Assembly: GCA_030604975.1 (NCBI GenBank)
Contig: JAUVUV010000084.1
Location: forward strand, 1-8,041
Direction of reading: 5' to 3'
From: Candidatus Glassiibacteriota bacterium
GTDB lineage: Bacteria; Gemmatimonadota; Glassbacteria; GWA2-58-10
Length of the DNA: 8,041 nucleotides
Shown: piece by piece, positions 6,262 to 8,041 of the stretch
Layout of the letters: the number at the start of each line of letters is the position of its first letter
Numbering within the stretch: the first letter of the stretch is position 1
Notes under the pieces: generated by a model
Told to the model about the DNA's origin: nothing
Databases searched by the model: none
What the model saw: the letters and a program-made list of their open reading frames with translations, nothing else
Translations under genes and position numbers: made by a program

Positions 6262-6397
6262 ACACACCCCTGTATCCCCTCTTGATAGAGGGGACTGCTC
6301 CCAGCAACCCCACTGGTAGATTTGCACCGGAAAGTGGTGGGCGGGGCGGTAAATTCCCCTCTCGAGAGGGGTGCCCGCGCCAGCGGGTGGGGTGTGT
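6262..6397. repeat. GC-rich core with ACACACCCC / GGGGTGTGT ends
   Basis: A 136-bp segment bounded by a perfect 9-bp inverted repeat (6262-6270 and 6389-6397). It holds CCCCTCT-TGAT-AGAGGGG (6276-6293), the perfect palindrome CCCCTCTCGAGAGGGG (6356-6371), and CCCGC-GCCA-GCGGG (6374-6387). The composition, with C/G runs and CTCGAG centres, is quite unlike the neighbouring genes. From memory, similar CCCCTCT...AGAGGGG repeats recur between genes in several environmental and candidate-phylum genomes, but I cannot verify that here. Confidence 0.6.
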
Positions 6398-6503
6398 GAT
6401 CCACCAGATTGTTGAAAAATTTATCCTTTATTCTGTGATTTTTTCAAAGGCCTCATATATTATATATTGAAGCATTTTTCCACCTTTTGTTCGTTCTTTA
6501 AAT

Positions 6504-7331
6504 ATGCTAATAGTAATCCGGGTATTCTACGTAATCGCTCTGGTTCTTTATACAGCTACGGCAATCGGCTATCTCAGGGCGTTCAATCAGAAAATGACCC
6601 AGCCGCGCAAGCGCAGGATGGTTTCAGTAAACTATGCTGTGCTGTTCCAACTGCTCGGTCTGGTGACTTATACCATGTACCTGCAGCAGGCTCCTTTCCT
6701 GGGTATGTTCCAGGGATTTACTTTCGCTGCTTTCGTTCTGGCCTTTCTTTTTCTTTTTATCTCTCGGAACGTGGAGAACGATGTCGCAGTCGGGGTGATT
6801 GTTTTTCCCCTGGTCTGCGTTTTTTCTCTGATCGGCATTTTCACCCCTCTGGAACTGGTCAGCGATCCGCTGCTTGCCCCCAGTCCCTGGTTTATTCTCC
6901 ACGCCTCGATCGCCCTTTTCAGTTACGGGGCGTTTGCAATCGCTTTCGCCACCTCCGTCCTTTATCTGCAGCTGCATGGTGAAATCAAGGCGAAGCGACT
7001 GGGAACCTTTTTCGCGCGGCTGCCCTCACTGGGGGAACTGGACCACCTGACCTATCTGACAGTATCAATCGGTTTTGTTGCGCTGACTGTTGCCATAGCT
7101 ACCGGAATGGCCTGGACCCAGATCCGGCTCGGCAAGCTGCTTCAGCTGGACACAAAAGAGATTTTCACTTTTGTCAATTGGGTGATTTTCGCACTTTACC
7201 TTCACAGCCGCCTCTATCGGGGCTGGCGTGGTAGGCGGGCGGCGTGGATGGTGATTGCCGGTTTTTTGGTCGTACTGTTCAACTTTCTGATTGTAACCGT
7301 ATTACTCTCGAAAACACACTCCTATCTCTGA
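6504..7331 (+). CDS. CcsA/HemX-family integral membrane protein
   Basis: A 275-residue polytopic membrane protein with about eight helices: near 3-23, 42-60, 66-87, 93-113, 128-155, 181-204, 221-237 and 248-268. Family landmarks are WFILHASIALFSYGAFA (129-145, His133), LDTKEIFTFVNWVIFALYLH (215-234, His234), SRLYRGWRGRRAAW (235-248) and the C-terminal THSY (His272). CcsA proteins handle heme for cytochrome c maturation; HemX, almost exactly this size in Bacillus, is encoded beside hemA and limits HemA level. Here the heme-handling tryptophan motif (WGxxWxWDPKE in typical CcsA) reads LGKLLQLDTKE (209-219), with the tryptophans lost. No ccsB/resB gene is present, and cysG and hemA follow directly, so a HemX-like role is favoured. 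The ATG at 6504 has no visible ribosome-binding site, and its upstream region is the repeat element's right flank. Confidence 0.85.
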   Translation: MLIVIRVFYVIALVLYTATAIGYLRAFNQKMTQPRKRRMVSVNYAVLFQLLGLVTYTMYLQQAPFLGMFQGFTFAAFVLAFLFLFISRNVENDVAVGVIVFPLVCVFSLIGIFTPLELVSDPLLAPSPWFILHASIALFSYGAFAIAFATSVLYLQLHGEIKAKRLGTFFARLPSLGELDHLTYLTVSIGFVALTVAIATGMAWTQIRLGKLLQLDTKEIFTFVNWVIFALYLHSRLYRGWRGRRAAWMVIAGFLVVLFNFLIVTVLLSKTHSYL

Positions 7332-7346
7332 CCGGGAAGGAATCGA

Positions 7347-8003
7347 ATGGAAAAGGATTCACCAAAATATTATCCGGTCTACGTGGATTTAAACCGCAGG
7401 CGCTCTCTGGTGGTCGGTGCCGGCAAGGTGGCAGCTCGCAAGGTGCGCTCTTTGCTTGAGGCCGGTGCGCTGGTGAGAGTGGTCAGCCCGGATGCGGTGG
7501 AAGAGGTGGCTGAGCTGGCGAGACAGGGAAAGATCGACTGGCAGAAGAGAACTTTCGCCGAATCTGACCTTGAGGGAGCATTCCTGGTAGTGGGCGCTGC
7601 CGGTGATCCGGAGGTGAATCGACAGGTTTACGAGGCTGCAGATTCGGCTTCGATATTGATCAATATCGTGGATGAGCCAGGCATGTGCAATTTTATCGTC
7701 CCCTCGGTAATAAGGCACGGAGAGTTCCAGATCGCGATTTCCTCGGGCGGGGCAAGCCCGGTTCTGGCGCGGAAGATCCGTGAGGTCCTGCAATACAGGT
7801 TCGGACCGCATTACGGCGAACTGGTCGAGGAACTTTCCCGGATACGTGAGGGCTTGAAAGAAAAGCTGCCCGATGAAAGTAAGAGACGGCAATTCTGGGA
7901 ACAGTTGATAGACTTGGACTTTTTCGACAGCCTCTCAATCGATGAGATTCATACAAAACTTAGGGAGCGTGCTGAGGAATGCTTATTGAGGTTGGCGGAT
8001 TAA
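7347..8003 (+). CDS. Precorrin-2 dehydrogenase / sirohydrochlorin ferrochelatase (siroheme synthase N-domain)
   Basis: A 218-residue cytoplasmic enzyme equivalent to the N-terminal part of CysG or yeast Met8p. It oxidises precorrin-2 to sirohydrochlorin with NAD+ and inserts iron to give siroheme, the cofactor of sulfite and nitrite reductases. The opening YYPVYVDLNRRRSLVVGAGK includes the NAD-binding Rossmann loop VVGAGKVAARK (22-32). 'VVGAAGDPEVN' (81-91) and NIVDEPGMCNFIVPS (106-120) follow; Asp109 aligns with the catalytic Asp of CysG and Met8p. ISSGGASPVLARKIR (131-145) holds the conserved Ser/Gly active-site loop. The C-terminal helical part (150-218) is of normal size; the methyltransferase domain of full CysG is absent and must be encoded elsewhere. 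AAGGA lies five bases before the ATG. It starts 15 bp after the HemX-like gene and overlaps hemA by 25 nt, so the three genes form one operon. Confidence 0.95.
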   Translation: MEKDSPKYYPVYVDLNRRRSLVVGAGKVAARKVRSLLEAGALVRVVSPDAVEEVAELARQGKIDWQKRTFAESDLEGAFLVVGAAGDPEVNRQVYEAADSASILINIVDEPGMCNFIVPSVIRHGEFQIAISSGGASPVLARKIREVLQYRFGPHYGELVEELSRIREGLKEKLPDESKRRQFWEQLIDLDFFDSLSIDEIHTKLRERAEECLLRLAD

Positions 8004-8041
8004 ATCACAAGGTGGCACCCTTGGAGATACGGGAGAAGCTC
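7979..8041 (+). CDS. hemA: Glutamyl-tRNA reductase, N-terminal 21 residues (cut by window edge)
   Basis: From the ATG at 7979 the frame reads MLIEVGGLNHKVAPLEIREK and then Leu, and is open to the window end. 'GLNHK.AP.EIREK' is the N-terminal signature of glutamyl-tRNA reductase, which reduces glutamyl-tRNA(Glu) to glutamate-1-semialdehyde with NADPH, the first step of C5 tetrapyrrole synthesis. Val12 stands where Thr or Ser is usual. The catalytic Cys lies beyond the window. The gene starts inside the last 25 bases of the preceding siroheme gene in another frame; GGGAG lies about 12 bases upstream and AGGA abuts the start codon, so translational coupling to the upstream gene is likely. This gene is too short here to appear as a complete open frame, but the match is clear. 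Confidence 0.9.
   Translation, partial: MLIEVGGLNHKVAPLEIREKL

Larger units (their letters stand above)
6171..6454. repeat. Composite inverted-repeat element (MITE/REP-like), about 284 bp
   Basis: The left end GAGACCTTTGAAAAATC (6171-6187) matches the reverse complement of the right end, GAGGCCTTTGAAAAAATC (6437-6454), with one mismatch and one extra A; AT-rich flanks continue the similarity weakly. Inside are the palindrome CCTGATCAGG (6187-6196), a 12-bp hairpin (6223-6250), and the ACACACCCC-bounded core (6262-6397). The only open frames are short and look non-coding. This fits a non-autonomous mobile or dispersed element in the 371-bp spacer between the AGCS gene and the tetrapyrrole operon. 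TTGAAAAAT occurs as a direct repeat at 6178-6186 and 6412-6420, but it is A-rich and may be fortuitous. No transposase is present, so mobility is inferred. Confidence 0.5.

Noticed and set aside
6178..6420. TTGAAAAAT direct repeats as target-site duplication
   Set aside because: The copies (6178-6186 and 6412-6420) do not sit symmetrically outside the inverted repeats, and an A-rich 9-mer may repeat by chance; kept only as a remark under the element.
6213..6470. 85-codon plus-strand frame across the repeat element
   Set aside because: It is composed of translated palindromes (Pro/Gly/Arg-rich), has no ribosome-binding site, and its start and end do not coincide with the element's borders.
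1..8041. CRISPR array, tRNA or rRNA genes, toxin-antitoxin or defence genes
   Set aside because: Looked for regularly spaced repeats, cloverleaf-like sequences and characteristic small gene pairs; none found.

Overview
The window looks like chromosomal DNA from a Gram-negative bacterium. A secreted outer-membrane beta-barrel protein ends in phenylalanine, an SSB carries the classical acidic tip, and heme synthesis starts by the C5 (glutamyl-tRNA) route. Gene order (HemX/CcsA-like protein, siroheme synthase N-domain, hemA) and the Wzi-like barrel are styles I associate with Deltaproteobacteria and FCB-group or candidate-phylum genomes, but I cannot place the organism more finely. Coding DNA is moderately GC-rich; the longer spacers are clearly AT-rich.

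Left part (1-1999, minus strand): the start of a GAF-domain protein, probably a signal-responsive regulator, runs off the left edge. Upstream of it on the same strand is a 531-residue signal-peptide-bearing beta-barrel resembling the Wzi capsule-assembly family. A GC-rich hairpin with a short T run separates the two genes.

Divergent region (2000-2373): an AT-rich spacer with a good sigma-70-type promoter in each direction, and two perfect inverted repeats at the leftward promoter.

Middle (2374-6132, plus strand): a small single-pass membrane protein, ssb, then two Na+-coupled amino-acid transporters of different families (NSS/SNF and AGCS) 46 bp apart. The NSS gene is preceded by a leader with a perfect 13-bp stem. 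The 46-bp gap can fold in two mutually exclusive ways, one of which covers the AGCS ribosome-binding site.

Repeat region (6133-6503): about 370 bp without a gene, filled with nested inverted repeats. An outer imperfect inverted repeat encloses several hairpins and a core bounded by ACACACCCC/GGGGTGTGT. This looks like a non-autonomous, MITE- or REP-like dispersed element. A short sequence similar to its left end also occurs between ssb and the NSS gene.

Right part (6504-8041, plus strand): a tetrapyrrole operon. A CcsA/HemX-family membrane protein is followed 15 bp later by precorrin-2 dehydrogenase/sirohydrochlorin ferrochelatase, which overlaps the start of hemA (glutamyl-tRNA reductase) by 25 nt. 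HemA supplies the pathway, the dehydrogenase/chelatase diverts it to siroheme, and the membrane protein may tune HemA or, less likely here, act in cytochrome c maturation. I saw no defence system, CRISPR array, tRNA, rRNA or transposase. The most unusual material is the structured non-coding DNA.
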